Of a DNA stretch of 64,000 nucleotides, positions 1 through 10,195 are shown piece after piece. The DNA lies in contig VCJN01001595.1 of NCBI GenBank assembly GCA_006384855.1, forward strand, positions 1 through 64,000, given 5' to 3'. The stretch comes from Tetraselmis striata (Eukaryota > Chlorophyta > Chlorodendrophyceae > Chlorodendrales > Chlorodendraceae). The notes beneath the pieces were generated by a model, which saw only the letters and a program-made list of their open reading frames with translations, was not told the DNA's origin and ran no database searches. A program made the position numbers and the translations under genes. The stretch's first letter is position 1, and each line of letters opens with the position of its first letter.

Positions 1-471
1 CGACAGCCTTGTCTGCTTGACCTGCGTGAGGCACCCGAGACTGTCGCAGTAGTAGTGCCGTTGCCACCGGCGACGAGCCGGGGGGGGGGGGGGGGGGGGG
101 GGGTGGATCGAATCTTGACAGCCATAAAGGAACTCCAAGTCGGAATGGCAAGCATCGGCGAGGATCAGTCACGACTTAGGGAAGAGGTCCAATGGCATCG
201 CGCCTACCTGTGTCGACGACAAGTGCGGTCAGCTCGAGTCCAAATTGGACGCACCTGCAGCAACTCACCGAGTTGCTCCGACCACGGCGGTAGCTAGCGT
301 CAGACTTTCACACCCGCTTAGGTGGAGTCGGCGCGCCCCAGCTACAGTTCCGACGACGCGAGTTGGCGATTGCGCGACATCAACCAGAACCGACCTGTAC
401 CAGCCGTTATCGGCACAGTAGCGACTACTGGTAACGAGCTGGTATAGCGAACGAGAAGAACCGCAGATTGA
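1..471 (+). other. Left flank with G tract and coiled-coil ORF fragment
   Basis: An uninterrupted G tract lies at about 80-103. After it, a plus-strand reading frame runs to 297 and encodes a short charged, heptad-like stretch (ILTAIKELQVGMASIGEDQ) that looks like a coiled coil, such as those in gag-like proteins of DIRS-type elements. I see no ATG that fits and no conserved domain. It could be the gag end of a retroelement cut by the neighbouring Ty3 element, or chance. The rest, to 471, holds a small hairpin (CAGTAG-cga-CTACTG, 416-430) that recurs elsewhere in the window. Confidence 0.25.
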
Positions 472-472
472 T

Positions 473-825
473 GAAAGTATGGCCAGTCTCTTCTGGTTAC
501 AGGGGTTCCTGGGTTATAGTTCTGTCTCTGAATTCTACCTAGTAGACTTGTCCGAGGCGGTATTTATACCCGCCGAGGTCATAGTCATACCTGTGCTATG
601 TTAGCCGGGTGTCATGGGATACCCGTGCTGTGTTAGCCACGTAAGGCTTGAGTCAGAGAACTCTAGAGAATTCCAGAACAGTCCTCGGCCTTATACTACT
701 AATATTTACGCCCGCAATACTAATATGTACAGCGACTCCGCGGATGCGTAGTCGTACTACCTTTGCGGGGTTATACCTGCTAGTATAGCAGAACATTATG
801 GCTATAGGGAAATGGAGTATAACAC
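473..825 (-). repeat. 3' LTR of the Ty3 element
   Basis: Direct repeat with 6758-7110 (offset 6285 bp), no difference seen. Because the element is on the minus strand this left copy is its 3' LTR. It is preceded in element sense by the polypurine tract. Confidence 0.95.
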
Positions 826-840
826 TCTCTCCCCCTTAAG
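826..840 (-). promoter_or_regulatory. Polypurine tract of the Ty3 element
   Basis: On the minus strand this reads CTTAAGGGGGAGAGA directly before the LTR start. That is the expected site and composition of a plus-strand primer for an LTR retroelement. Confidence 0.8.
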
Positions 841-912
841 CACAAGCGTCCTCGCTGTGCAGGTGTCACAGAACTACAGGAAACTACAGTCTTGGTCTTG
901 ATTTTTCGAAGT

Positions 913-3900
913 TCAGGCGGAAGGTACTCGGCTTGGGTAGCGATTCCGGAACCGAATGAAGTCTGGGCTCTCAGTAAACTGTCGGTATGGTTTAGACAGT
1001 AAGAACGACCGGAAAATGTCCAGGTGCTTGACTCCGCGTAGGGGCTCCCAGGTGTCTTCGCTTGGTACGTTGTACGGGAACGCCCATCGCACTCGAAACA
1101 GTAGTCCAGTGCCATTGTTGTTGAAGGCAACATCGAGTATGTCCTGAACATGGAATCGGTTTGCGTCATGGACAATCGGTACTCGTTCAGACTTCGCCGG
1201 TTGGTCAGGGTCGTCATACCACTTTTCCAGCATACTCGCGTGCACCACGTCGTGGACTCGTACGCCCGCAGGTAGTTGCAATCGGAAAGCAACTGGCGAG
1301 ATCTGCTCTGTAATGACGAAGGGGCCCACGTAGCGATCGCGTAGCTTAGCACAGGGTTGCTGAATAAACTTCAGATGAGACGCCTTCAGCTTAACTCTGT
1401 CGCCGGTCTTGAATGGTACGGGTAGTCGTTTACGATTAGCTGCAGTCCGCATACGAGTTTGAGCCTCCAGTACGCAATCATGCGCGAAGCGATGAAGCTC
1501 CTGTACATACTTGACGTGTTCCGGAAGAGCTCGAGTTGGCTCGGTTGCGAGTTGAGTAGTAGCAGGTGTAGTCGGCTCGAATCCCAAAGTCGCCTTGAAA
1601 GGGGACATAGTAGTCGAAGTCGACTGAGCAGCGTTGATCGCAAACTCCACGTTGGTGAGGTGGTTGACCCAATCATCGTGCAGGGGGTGCACGTAGCAGC
1701 GTAGCACTTGCTCCCAAGTTTGGTTAGTGCGTTCCGTCTGGCCATCGGTTGCTGGATGAAAAGCTGTAGAGATGTTCAGCTTAGTACCCATGGTCTTGAA
1801 CATATCTTGCCAGAATTCCGACATAAATCTGGGGTCTCGGTCAGAGCTGAGTTTAGCCGGTAGGCCGAAATGACGAAAAACTGAGCGATGCATAATCTCC
1901 GCCAAGCCTTCAGCAGTAACTGTCTTCGTAGTTGGCTCAACAATTACTCGCTTTGACAGTAGACATACAAAAACCACTACTGAGTCATACCCCTGGCACT
2001 CCGGAAGATCTGTGATTAAATCCAGGGATATTACCTCAAATGGTCGTGACGGTACGTCATGGGGCTGAAGTAAGCCGTATGGCTTATGCCGGGCCGCCTT
2101 AGTACGTTGACAGGTAGGGCAGCGTCGCACGTAGTTAGTGACAGTCTGTTTCATACGGGGCCACCAGTACAGTTCCACAGTACGCGCCAGTAGTCGTCGT
2201 CCTCCTGGGTGTCCAGCAGTAGGCGCGTCATGTAGTTCATACAGTGCTCGTTGTCGCAGGTCCGCCACATTTGGTACGTAAAGTCGTGAGCCGTAGGCGT
2301 ACAGTAGACCATTACTGTGACGTACTAGCCAGGATGGTAAAGCCTTCCGCGATTTCAGGTACTCGTCGGAGTCATATGCGGTCTTGATTTCGTCGTAAAA
2401 TTTGTTGTCCGCCTGTAGTCGCGACTCCATAGCAAATAAAACTGAATTTATTTCGCAGTCAGCCTCGTCTTCTGACCAGTTGTTCAGCAGATCTAGCTTC
2501 TGTAGCGCATCCTTCAAGTCGGGTCGCCGAGAGAGGGCGTCCGCATGATTGGCAGCTCCTCGCTTGTAGACGATGTCCATATGTCGTTGGTAAGGCGCAA
2601 ACACTTGCAGCCATCGTACTTGCCGCGTCGACAAATCGCGTTGGCGAAAGAAGTGCCGTAGCGTGTCATGGTCGGTGATGACCGTAAAGCCCGCCGCTCC
2701 ATCAAGGTAGCATCGGAACTTGATGAGTGCATCACGAACCGCTAACAACTCTTGCTCATGTACCGGGTAGTGAACTTCGTGTTTGTTCATCTTGCGTGCA
2801 TGGTACGCGACAGGTCGAAGTCCTGAGCCTTGATCTTGCAGCAGCACAGCTCCCACTGCAAATCCAGAAGCATCTGTGTACAATGTGTAACGGGCGTCCG
2901 CAGATGTGTCCGGTATACTCAGTACAGGTGCTCGTACCATTGCGTCCTTTAATGCACGAAACGCTGCATCAGCACGAGGCGTCCACACAAACTCCGGTTG
3001 ATTCTTCGTCAGGTCATGTAGTGGCGCCGCAATAGCCGCGAAGTTATGGATGAACTTGCGGTAATAGCCAGCAAGGCCGAGAAAACCTCGTACGTCCTTT
3101 ACTGTCTTCGGCACGGGCCATTGTTGAACTGCTTCCACCTTCCGGGGGTCCATCTTGATCTGTCCTGCCTCGACGATATGGCCCAAAAACTCCACGCTAG
3201 TACTGCCGAACGAACACTTCGACAGCTTGATATGCAAGTGGTGTCGTTGCAACTCCCGTAGCACCAATCTGATGTGCTCGAGATGCTCTTCAGCTGTCTT
3301 GCTGTAGATCAGCACGTCGTCCAGGTATACCACGCAGAATTTGCCGAGATATGGGCTCAAAACACGGTTCATCATAGTCTGGAATCCAGCTGGGGCGTTT
3401 GTCAAGCCGAAAGGTAACACACAGTACTCGTAGAGTCCATAGTGTGTCCGGAACGCTGTTTTGTGGATGTCTTCCGGTTTAATTCGTACTTGATGGTAGC
3501 CTTTGTACAGGTCCAGAGTACTGAAAATAGTCGCACCATGCAATGAGTCCAATAATTCGTCGATACGAGGAAGCGGGGTCCGGTCTTTCTTCGTAAGGTC
3601 ATTCAATTTACGGTAGTCCACACACATACGCAGAGTGCCGTCTTTCTTACGCACAAATAAAATTGGGGCGCCGTAGTTTGACTTGGACGGACGAATCCAC
3701 CCTTTTGCCAACAATTCCTCCAGTTGTGACCGTACCTCCTGCAACTCCGCTGGTGACATACGGTACGTTCGTTCTTTGGGGGGTTCATCACTTTCCAGGT
3801 TGATCTCAAAGTCGAACTCGCGCTCCGGTGGCAGGTCAGTAGGCTCCGCGATGATGTCTGCAAACTCCATAAGGGACTCCTTGAGCTCCTCGGTCCACTC

Positions 3901-5397
3901 GGTCGACTGGTCCGTGCGCAGCTCAGCTACCGCATCGAACACCTCGCGTACTGCAACAGCAAACAGTTCCTCGCCGCGACTCTTCCTCAGCTCCTTCGCC
4001 ATCTTAGCCGCGTCCAGGTGGTAAACCGTCGTAGGTACTGTATACTGTTCCGCTGTAGCAATGTGTTGTCCAGTCTTCCGGTGTTTAATAATTTTAGCAG
4101 TCCAGTCGATGTCAGGATTAACTGTTTCCAGCCAAGGTTGTCCGAGAATAATGTCGAATTTCTCCAGGTCTGTAACTATAGCGTCCAATTTATAGTCGAA
4201 AGCTCCTACGGTAAGTACTTCGCTCCTCAGCCGTTTGGTACTGGTACTCATACTGCCGTTCGCCAGTTTTATACGGTGTTTTCCTCCGGATACTGTAGGG
4301 CACTGATGCAATTGCACCCATTCGGTACTCGCAAAATTTTCGGTTGCACCAGAGTCCACCAGTATTTTACAGTGTCGTCCTCGCAATTCGCCAGTAATAG
4401 TCAGCAGTCGGGTACCACTCGGTGAAGATACGTTGCACAAACGCGATGTGGAGTCTTCGCCATGTAGTCGGACGTTACGGTTGACATATTCATCAATTTG
4501 TTCGCCGAAGCTTTCGTACCGTAGTGGGTAGCGTACTGTCTCCGTCTCCAGATAACCCGTACTTCGTGCCTCCAATAATTTCTTCCAGGTTGTCCATAAT
4601 GCACGGTTCAAAGGGGTCTTCGTAGGTACAGTATTACGACGAACGCGATACAGGTATACGGGACACCGGTTGTCTCCCGTCCGCTGAGTGCCGAGGTACC
4701 GTAGATTGCTCTCCTGTACCCGGTACCCAGTTTGCTCGAGTAATCGTCGTACTGCTGTTGTCTCCGGCGTCGCGTCCGTGTCGCCGCGCTTGCCTTCCGG
4801 AAACCAAATCAGTCCGCTGTCTTCTACAGTCAGAAGCACTCGTCTTCCATTGGTTACTAGAACCTTCGAGTGCGTCCACTCAGGCTTCGGTGGGGTTCTC
4901 AGGTGCTGCGGTAGAAACCGTACGCCGGCGCCATCGTCAGCGTAGATCTGTGTCGCCCATCGAGTGGGGCCAACATCTTGTCTCGCACCTTCTATGCCAT
5001 CGTTCGTTGGGCACGTAAACACAGAAGTCTCCGCTGGCAACTCATCCACCAGACGAAAATTTCTAAGTAGTCGAAACCACGGCTTACGCGACCATTTTGG
5101 GACCACAATAATTGCTCGTAGATGCGGATGCAATAACTTCTGTCGAAGGTAGTGGCCCAAAAATTCTTCAATTCGGTCATACGGGGCATTTAGCCAAATA
5201 CGCCGATATTCTCCGAGATCCTGTTTCTGAAATGGGCGCGTCGGACAGCAAAAACTACCAGAAACTTGAGAATTCAGGCCGTCATTATCGCAAGCTCCGT
5301 CCAGGTCGCAGGGTCCGTATTTCTTCGTGTACTCGTGAAATAATTCGCGATGTACCATCCAGTCGCTGAAATCCTTGTGGAGGAAATCAGGCCTCAA
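913..5397 (-). CDS. pol: Ty3 pol polyprotein with N-terminal MTase-like and Nudix-like segments
   Basis: Open frame of about 1494 codons; the first in-frame start is not an ATG, so translation probably depends on the upstream gag as in other Ty3 elements. Parts in order: a segment resembling Dam-type adenine methyltransferases (DLDGACDNDGLN near residue 32, WLNAPY near 68, then VVPKWSRKPWF). Next comes a Nudix-box-like stretch (GLIWFPEGKRGDTD near 195 and RRLLEQTGY). Then an aspartic protease (ILVDSGATENFA near 345), reverse transcriptase (YLDDVLIYS near 675) and RNase H (YTDASGFAVGAVLL). The integrase follows, with an HHCC zinc region (CPTCQ) and DDE core (STAFHPATDGQTERTNQ). The C-terminus is chromodomain-like (RVRWAFPYNVPSEDTWEP). 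The protease-to-chromodomain order is standard for chromoviruses; the two N-terminal segments are not. The element looks whole. Confidence 0.9.
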   Translation of the reverse strand: MRPDFLHKDFSDWMVHRELFHEYTKKYGPCDLDGACDNDGLNSQVSGSFCCPTRPFQKQDLGEYRRIWLNAPYDRIEEFLGHYLRQKLLHPHLRAIIVVPKWSRKPWFRLLRNFRLVDELPAETSVFTCPTNDGIEGARQDVGPTRWATQIYADDGAGVRFLPQHLRTPPKPEWTHSKVLVTNGRRVLLTVEDSGLIWFPEGKRGDTDATPETTAVRRLLEQTGYRVQESNLRYLGTQRTGDNRCPVYLYRVRRNTVPTKTPLNRALWTTWKKLLEARSTGYLETETVRYPLRYESFGEQIDEYVNRNVRLHGEDSTSRLCNVSSPSGTRLLTITGELRGRHCKILVDSGATENFASTEWVQLHQCPTVSGGKHRIKLANGSMSTSTKRLRSEVLTVGAFDYKLDAIVTDLEKFDIILGQPWLETVNPDIDWTAKIIKHRKTGQHIATAEQYTVPTTVYHLDAAKMAKELRKSRGEELFAVAVREVFDAVAELRTDQSTEWTEELKESLMEFADIIAEPTDLPPEREFDFEINLESDEPPKERTYRMSPAELQEVRSQLEELLAKGWIRPSKSNYGAPILFVRKKDGTLRMCVDYRKLNDLTKKDRTPLPRIDELLDSLHGATIFSTLDLYKGYHQVRIKPEDIHKTAFRTHYGLYEYCVLPFGLTNAPAGFQTMMNRVLSPYLGKFCVVYLDDVLIYSKTAEEHLEHIRLVLRELQRHHLHIKLSKCSFGSTSVEFLGHIVEAGQIKMDPRKVEAVQQWPVPKTVKDVRGFLGLAGYYRKFIHNFAAIAAPLHDLTKNQPEFVWTPRADAAFRALKDAMVRAPVLSIPDTSADARYTLYTDASGFAVGAVLLQDQGSGLRPVAYHARKMNKHEVHYPVHEQELLAVRDALIKFRCYLDGAAGFTVITDHDTLRHFFRQRDLSTRQVRWLQVFAPYQRHMDIVYKRGAANHADALSRRPDLKDALQKLDLLNNWSEDEADCEINSVLFAMESRLQADNKFYDEIKTAYDSDEYLKSRKALPSWLVRHSNGLLYAYGSRLYVPNVADLRQRALYELHDAPTAGHPGGRRLLARTVELYWWPRMKQTVTNYVRRCPTCQRTKAARHKPYGLLQPHDVPSRPFEVISLDLITDLPECQGYDSVVVFVCLLSKRVIVEPTTKTVTAEGLAEIMHRSVFRHFGLPAKLSSDRDPRFMSEFWQDMFKTMGTKLNISTAFHPATDGQTERTNQTWEQVLRCYVHPLHDDWVNHLTNVEFAINAAQSTSTTMSPFKATLGFEPTTPATTQLATEPTRALPEHVKYVQELHRFAHDCVLEAQTRMRTAANRKRLPVPFKTGDRVKLKASHLKFIQQPCAKLRDRYVGPFVITEQISPVAFRLQLPAGVRVHDVVHASMLEKWYDDPDQPAKSERVPIVHDANRFHVQDILDVAFNNNGTGLLFRVRWAFPYNVPSEDTWEPLRGVKHLDIFRSFLLSKPYRQFTESPDFIRFRNRYPSRVPSA

Positions 5398-5498
5398 TGT
5401 CGTTTGAGGATACGAGGGCTGTACTTCTGTAGTCTCGCGAGCCGTTTTAGGGGACAGTCCTTCACCCTGTCGCGCGCCGCGCGCGGCCGACTCACGTC

Positions 5499-6659
5499 TT
5501 AGTTTCCCGGCCGGGTCTTTCTGGGTCGATATTCAGAAATCTTCTTCTTCTTGCTCGGGCACGCGGACGCAACATGACCTTTCGCCCTGCAGATAAAGCA
5601 GCAACCTTCCTTCTTAAATCTCTCAAACTCCTCCTCGGTCAATCGCCGCGCCATCAACAGGTCGTCTTCTTGTTCTGTAGTCTCACCCTCAGCACTGCTG
5701 TAGTACTGCTCGTCGTCGTCGCCATCGTCGTCCATGATGTTTAGGCGCTCGCGACGGATCTCGCGGTGCACATCTGTCTCCCGCTCCGCAGCTTCAACAG
5801 CCAGGGCTGCCTGTACAGCTTCTGCCAGGGTTTTAGGGTTTTTCAGGGCAACTTCCTTTCGAATATGAGGTTTCAGTCCGCGCTGGAAGTCATGTACATT
5901 ATCTTCCTCGTGACGATGGGGTAACTCCAGTAGTTGCTCGCGGAAATAATTCGCGTACTTCTGTACTGTAGTCCGCTGTGTCGCGCGATCCAGATTGATA
6001 CGAGCTTGCTTCGCCGGTGTACGTCCACAGAATTCGGTGACTAGTGCCGCCTCCATGTGCGTAATACCGGTAAAACCGCCGCCAATTTCGTCGTGCGTAC
6101 TCGCCACTTGCGCGTACCACCACTTGGATACAGGTCCGTGAAAATAGCCAGATGCCCAGTACACGCTACGAGGTTCCTCCGGGTTTACGTTGTGATATTT
6201 CAGGTAACCCCGTGCATGACGAAACCAGTTCCGTAGCTCGTCGATATTCGTAGTCGATAGCTTCTCGATCTTCGCTGGTTTCACATCGCTCGGCATGAGC
6301 CCAGGCATGTCGCTGGTCCGGGCAGAACGAAGCTGGTCTCGCATCTGCTGCTCTACAACTCGGCTCCGGTTCACTCGGTCGTCGAAATGACTGAAGCCTT
6401 GTCGCACGTACTCGTCCAAGCGGCGAATCTCCGCCGTTGCCGCCGTTGTAGCTTGCGCTACATCTTGCATCCTCGCTTGCTCCGTCGACATAGTCTCGAC
6501 TCGGTCGGCTAGTCGTTGAAGCATGCTCATCATGGTTGCGAGGGTCGGTTGCGTGCCCTCTTGACCTCCTTCAAGCGGAATCGGCTGTGCTTCGCCGGCA
6601 GTGGCCGCTACCGGAAAGCTTCCGCTATCCTCAGGTGGTGTCTCTCCTGGTGTAGCCAT
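5499..6659 (-). CDS. gag: Ty3 gag with CCHC zinc knuckle
   Basis: 386-codon frame beginning at an ATG (6659-6657) just inside the 5' LTR and leader. The N-terminal third has an acidic, coiled-coil-like segment (MQRLADRVETMSTEQARM). The middle has the retrotransposon gag fold signature (WFRHARGYLKYH ... KWWYAQV ... ALVTEF). The C-terminus carries a single nucleocapsid zinc knuckle, CCFICRAKGHVASAC, followed by a basic tail. The protein should form the virus-like particle and bind the element RNA. Pol lies downstream on the same strand. Confidence 0.88.
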   Translation of the reverse strand: MATPGETPPEDSGSFPVAATAGEAQPIPLEGGQEGTQPTLATMMSMLQRLADRVETMSTEQARMQDVAQATTAATAEIRRLDEYVRQGFSHFDDRVNRSRVVEQQMRDQLRSARTSDMPGLMPSDVKPAKIEKLSTTNIDELRNWFRHARGYLKYHNVNPEEPRSVYWASGYFHGPVSKWWYAQVASTHDEIGGGFTGITHMEAALVTEFCGRTPAKQARINLDRATQRTTVQKYANYFREQLLELPHRHEEDNVHDFQRGLKPHIRKEVALKNPKTLAEAVQAALAVEAAERETDVHREIRRERLNIMDDDGDDDEQYYSSAEGETTEQEDDLLMARRLTEEEFERFKKEGCCFICRAKGHVASACPSKKKKISEYRPRKTRPGN

Positions 6660-6757
6660 CTTTACGTCGCTTACCGCTGTCTAAGCTCCGAAACCAAGTG
6701 TTAGGCTCTAGCTTAAGCCTGTTCTTTAGGCCCTTTAGGATGCAGCGGAAGGATTTA

Positions 6758-7110
6758 GAAAGTATGGCCAGTCTCTTCTGGTTACAGGGGTTCCTGGGTT
6801 ATAGTTCTGTCTCTGAATTCTACCTAGTAGACTTGTCCGAGGCGGTATTTATACCCGCCGAGGTCATAGTCATACCTGTGCTATGTTAGCCGGGTGTCAT
6901 GGGATACCCGTGCTGTGTTAGCCACGTAAGGCTTGAGTCAGAGAACTCTAGAGAATTCCAGAACAGTCCTCGGCCTTATACTACTAATATTTACGCCCGC
7001 AATACTAATATGTACAGCGACTCCGCGGATGCGTAGTCGTACTACCTTTGCGGGGTTATACCTGCTAGTATAGCAGAACATTATGGCTATAGGGAAATGG
7101 AGTATAACAC
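6758..7110 (-). repeat. 5' LTR of the Ty3 element
   Basis: Identical by eye to 473-825. It would hold the element promoter. On the plus strand its right edge meets sequence matching the interior of the PAT-like element at 47138. Confidence 0.95.
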
Positions 7111-7525
7111 CCAACGCCGAGGAGAGGACGAAGCTGCAGCGCTTCCCCATTCAGTGGAACAAGGTCCAAGACCTTCGACCAGTGTCGACCAACAGTAACC
7201 CCTGGCTGCCCTTTCGCGTGTAGGCATGGCTCGATCCGTACTGGCCCCTACCCGGCGTAGGTGTCGCGATGCGCTCCGACTGGGGCGTATGCCGACGCAT
7301 GCCCGTCGTCTAGTGCATATTCGAGTACAAAGTGACAGTACACTGCCGGTGGCCAAGCCAGCGCCCAATGGCACATGGCTACTCCCCCGCCGCGGCACTC
7401 CTACTGTGCCGCGCACCGTGGACCCTGACGCCGACGCGGAGAGGGCCAGCAGAGCGACATGGCGCTCTGCTCGCCCCCCTCGCGACATCCATCGCGCCAA
7501 TTCCTGAACTCTCGACTCCCCCTTT

Positions 7526-9492
7526 ATGTGACATTGCGTCCGTCGTAATCTCGGCAACTGGCAAGCCGCTGGTGCGAATTGCAGTCTTCTCAATTGGATC
7601 TCTAGAGGTGTACGCGATCCTTTCTTGGACGGGCTTGCCCCACCTTCCTTTTCATCAATGGGTGTCAATGGGGGATGCAACTCCTGCCCAACTGGAGTTT
7701 ATGGACGGTGAATTGGCTCGCTTTCTGGCCGTTGGGGCCTGGGAACGAGGCTATTTCGCAAAATGGTTTCCCGGCTGTTCTTGGTTCCTAAGCCTGGAAC
7801 AATCAAATGGAGGCTCATCATTGACCTCCGCCCCCTGAACCGCTATTGCGAGACTCGCAATCTTTCGTTTGAAACGCTTTCGCACTTGCGCAACCTGGCG
7901 CGCCCTGGGGAATACATGTTGCAGATGGACATGCAGGACGGGTTTTACGCGGTTGGAATCGCCCATGAGGACAGGGATTTTTTCACTGTCGATTACCGCG
8001 GCACTCTGTACCGACTGGTTGGCCTTCCCATGGGTTGGTCTCTGTCCCCCTATTACTTCTGCCAATTCACCAACGTCCTCACGAGGGCATTGCGTCGTAA
8101 CCCGGCTGAAGTAGACGGAACATCTATTCCCCGGCGACGATTTGGCCTACGCATGTTGCCCTACATGGACGATTTCCTGTTTCTAGCTCGGACTCGGGCT
8201 GAGGCCATTTGGCAACGTGACTACATCGAACGCCACCTCTCGGGCTTTGGTCTGCTGCGCAAACCCCAACAAGGGCGTGTGGGAGCCCACCCAGAAGCTC
8301 GTGCACCTGGGATTAAAAATTGACACTTCGGGGTCGCCTACTCTTCTCGCGCCCGCTGCGAAACTCGCCAACATTGCTCGCGCGGCCAAACGCCTAATCC
8401 AACGAGCAAAACGCGATCGTCGGTGGTTGCCAGCACGCGAGGTGGCCGCTCTCGCAGGCAAATTCCAGTTTCTCTACTTGGCCATGGTCTCTGCCCGTTT
8501 CTACCTTCGTGAGCTGCATGATGTGCTCAAGACGCGCGACTCTTTGTCCGGTCGCGTCAAGCTCACCCGCCAGCTCGAACGCGATATGCAATGGTGGGTG
8601 GGGGTGCCCACCCAACACAACGGCCGCCCCATTAACGGCCCAGTCGGAACCGGATACATGCACGTCGACAGCTCGTCGTACGGTTGGGGTGCCGTTCTGA
8701 ACGAACACCATGAAGCTCGGGGTTTTTGGTACGACGATGACCGCAATGCGCACATTACCCTGAAAGAGCTCAAAGCCGTCCGCTTGGCTATTGAGTCCTT
8801 CCTCCCCATGCTCCATAACCGTCACATCCGCTTGCACGAGGATAGCCAAGCGGTTGTAGGCGTCCTCACTAACCTCACCTCTCGCTCTCCGCGCCTCATG
8901 GCTGAGCTACGCAAAACATGGTACCTCATGGACACGCACGGCATTACCCTGTCCGTGCGCTACATCCGTTCTGCGGCGAATATCTGGGATGACCGCCTTA
9001 GTCGCGAGGTTGGCTGCGACGACTGACAGTTCAACCCTCGTCGATTCGCCTCGCTCACTGCTAAGTGGGGCGCCTGCACCAGCGACCGCTTCGCGACGTC
9101 TAAAAACGCCCTCCTGCCCCGCTACAACGCCCGCTGGCGTGACCCGCGGTGCGAGGCCGTCGACGCCCTGCGCGTTTCCGACGCTGCATGGCGTTGCGAA
9201 CGTAACTGGTGTTACCCTCCATGGAACCTCATCGGCGATCTTATCTGCAAACTGGAGTCCAGCGGTGCCCCAGCCATCGTCATTGTTCCCTATTGGCCTG
9301 ACAAAGCTTGGTACCAGCTCCTCTCGGAGATGTGCTCTGACATGCGCTCATGGAAGCCGCGCCACGACCTCTTCATTCCTGGCCGTACTGGCGACCGCCT
9401 TCCCGTGGGCGCACCCCGCTGGCATGTCGTCGCCTTCAACAGGTCCCGCCCGTGACCCCCGCCCGTGGCCTGCTGCGCCCGGCATTTTCTAG
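7526..9492 (+). pseudogene. Broken RT-RNase H-methyltransferase gene of PAT-like element
   Basis: Recognisable parts are the DIRS-type reverse transcriptase (FLVPKPGT and the active-site block LPYMDDFLFLA), RNase H (HVDSSSYGWGAVL, then RYIRSAANIW) and a C-terminal Dam-like methyltransferase-like segment (VIVPYWPDKAWYQLL). The order matches DIRS-superfamily elements. The frame is interrupted in several places, so no full product is expected. Confidence 0.85.
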
Positions 9493-9810
9493 TCGGCAAA
9501 CCAGACGTTCCTTGTGAAATGTACTAAACTAGTTTATGAGGTTTCTCTACCTGTACGAGATAGCCCTGGCGCGGCCCCCGTAGCGCGCGTGTGCGCGCGC
9601 AGGGGGGTTGCGGGGGCCGGTCAGAGCCACCACCGGCCTTCACGGCGGACCGACCGGTTACTCTCCTTTGCTGTGGCACGCTCCATCGAGCGCACCACAG
9701 CCCGCCCAACCCTCCCTGGCTGTGGGATTGTATGCCTGCAAATTCCTGATTATCACAACCTGTAACCCGACCTGGTATTCTTCGGCATACCACACGTTCC
9801 TTGTGAAATA
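9493..9810 (+). repeat. Split direct repeat block B1-A2-B2 of the 7.1 kb element
   Basis: B1 (9493-9521, TCGGCAAACCAGACGTTCCT...) is repeated with a few changes as B2 (9782-9810). Between them A2 (9530-9701) matches A1/A2 of the 46.8 kb copy (46792-46960 and 49558-49726). About 80 bp of unique sequence separates A2 from B2, as in the other copy. Confidence 0.85.
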
Positions 9811-10195
9811 CCTGCTGGTACAGGTACTAAGCGGCGCTTCGCGCCGGGGATTTGTGGAGGTGCCCCTACCTCTTGGGTTGAGCGTGGTGCAACCGTGCGG
9901 GATGCGGGCCGCTTTTAGCCGGCTTGCAGTGTTGATCTTGTAATAATACTGTTGTTTCCGGGTAATAATGCTTTTAGCGTTAGATTTGTCAGTAATTTAT
10001 TGCTTTTCAAAAGAGACGTATTAAAAGTAAAGTTCGCCCCGGGACATCGGCCGAAGCCGCCCCAGCACTTGACCTCGTGCGCCAACTGCAGTCGTAGGTC
10101 TGGCATAGCCCATAGACCATTGCCTCATTCGAACCCCGAAGGGCTAATGCATCAACCGAGGAAACCCGGGACACGCCGGGCCGATATTGCCGAAA
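9811..10195. other. Intergenic, repeat-derived sequence
   Basis: No gene seen. The minus strand holds a second B-box-like string (GGGGTTCGAATGAGGC, about 10119-10140) and short repeats of CATCGGCC, which suggest that a SINE-like body continues from the tRNA-like sequence to the right. Confidence 0.35.

Larger units (their letters stand above)
473..7110 (-). mobile_element. Ty3/gypsy chromovirus-like LTR retrotransposon, looks whole
   Basis: Two direct repeats of about 353 bp bound a gag ORF and a long pol ORF, both on the minus strand. Read base by base the two LTRs look identical, so the insertion should be recent. LTRs begin TGTTATAC in element sense, and a purine tract (AAGGGGGAGAGA) abuts the 3' LTR. 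The pol order protease, reverse transcriptase, RNase H, integrase, chromodomain-like end places it in Ty3/gypsy, chromovirus side. I see no breaks in either ORF. No target-site duplication is visible and the two flanks do not match one locus. The right flank is the interior of a PAT-like element (compare 47138 onward), but the left flank is not. No primer-binding site starting TGG is obvious next to the 5' LTR. Confidence 0.93.
7111..9810 (+). mobile_element. DIRS/PAT-type YR retroelement, 3' part, broken
   Basis: From 7111 the sequence follows 47138-49835 closely over its whole length, so both are copies of one family. Present here are the RT-RNase H-methyltransferase region and the complete 3' split repeats: B1 9493-9521, A2 9530-9701, B2 9782-9810. 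The 5' terminus (A1) and anything upstream are absent, because the Ty3 element abuts at 7110. The coding region is a fossil with roughly four breaks. Divergence from the second copy is modest, so it is old relative to the Ty3 element but not ancient. Confidence 0.85.
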
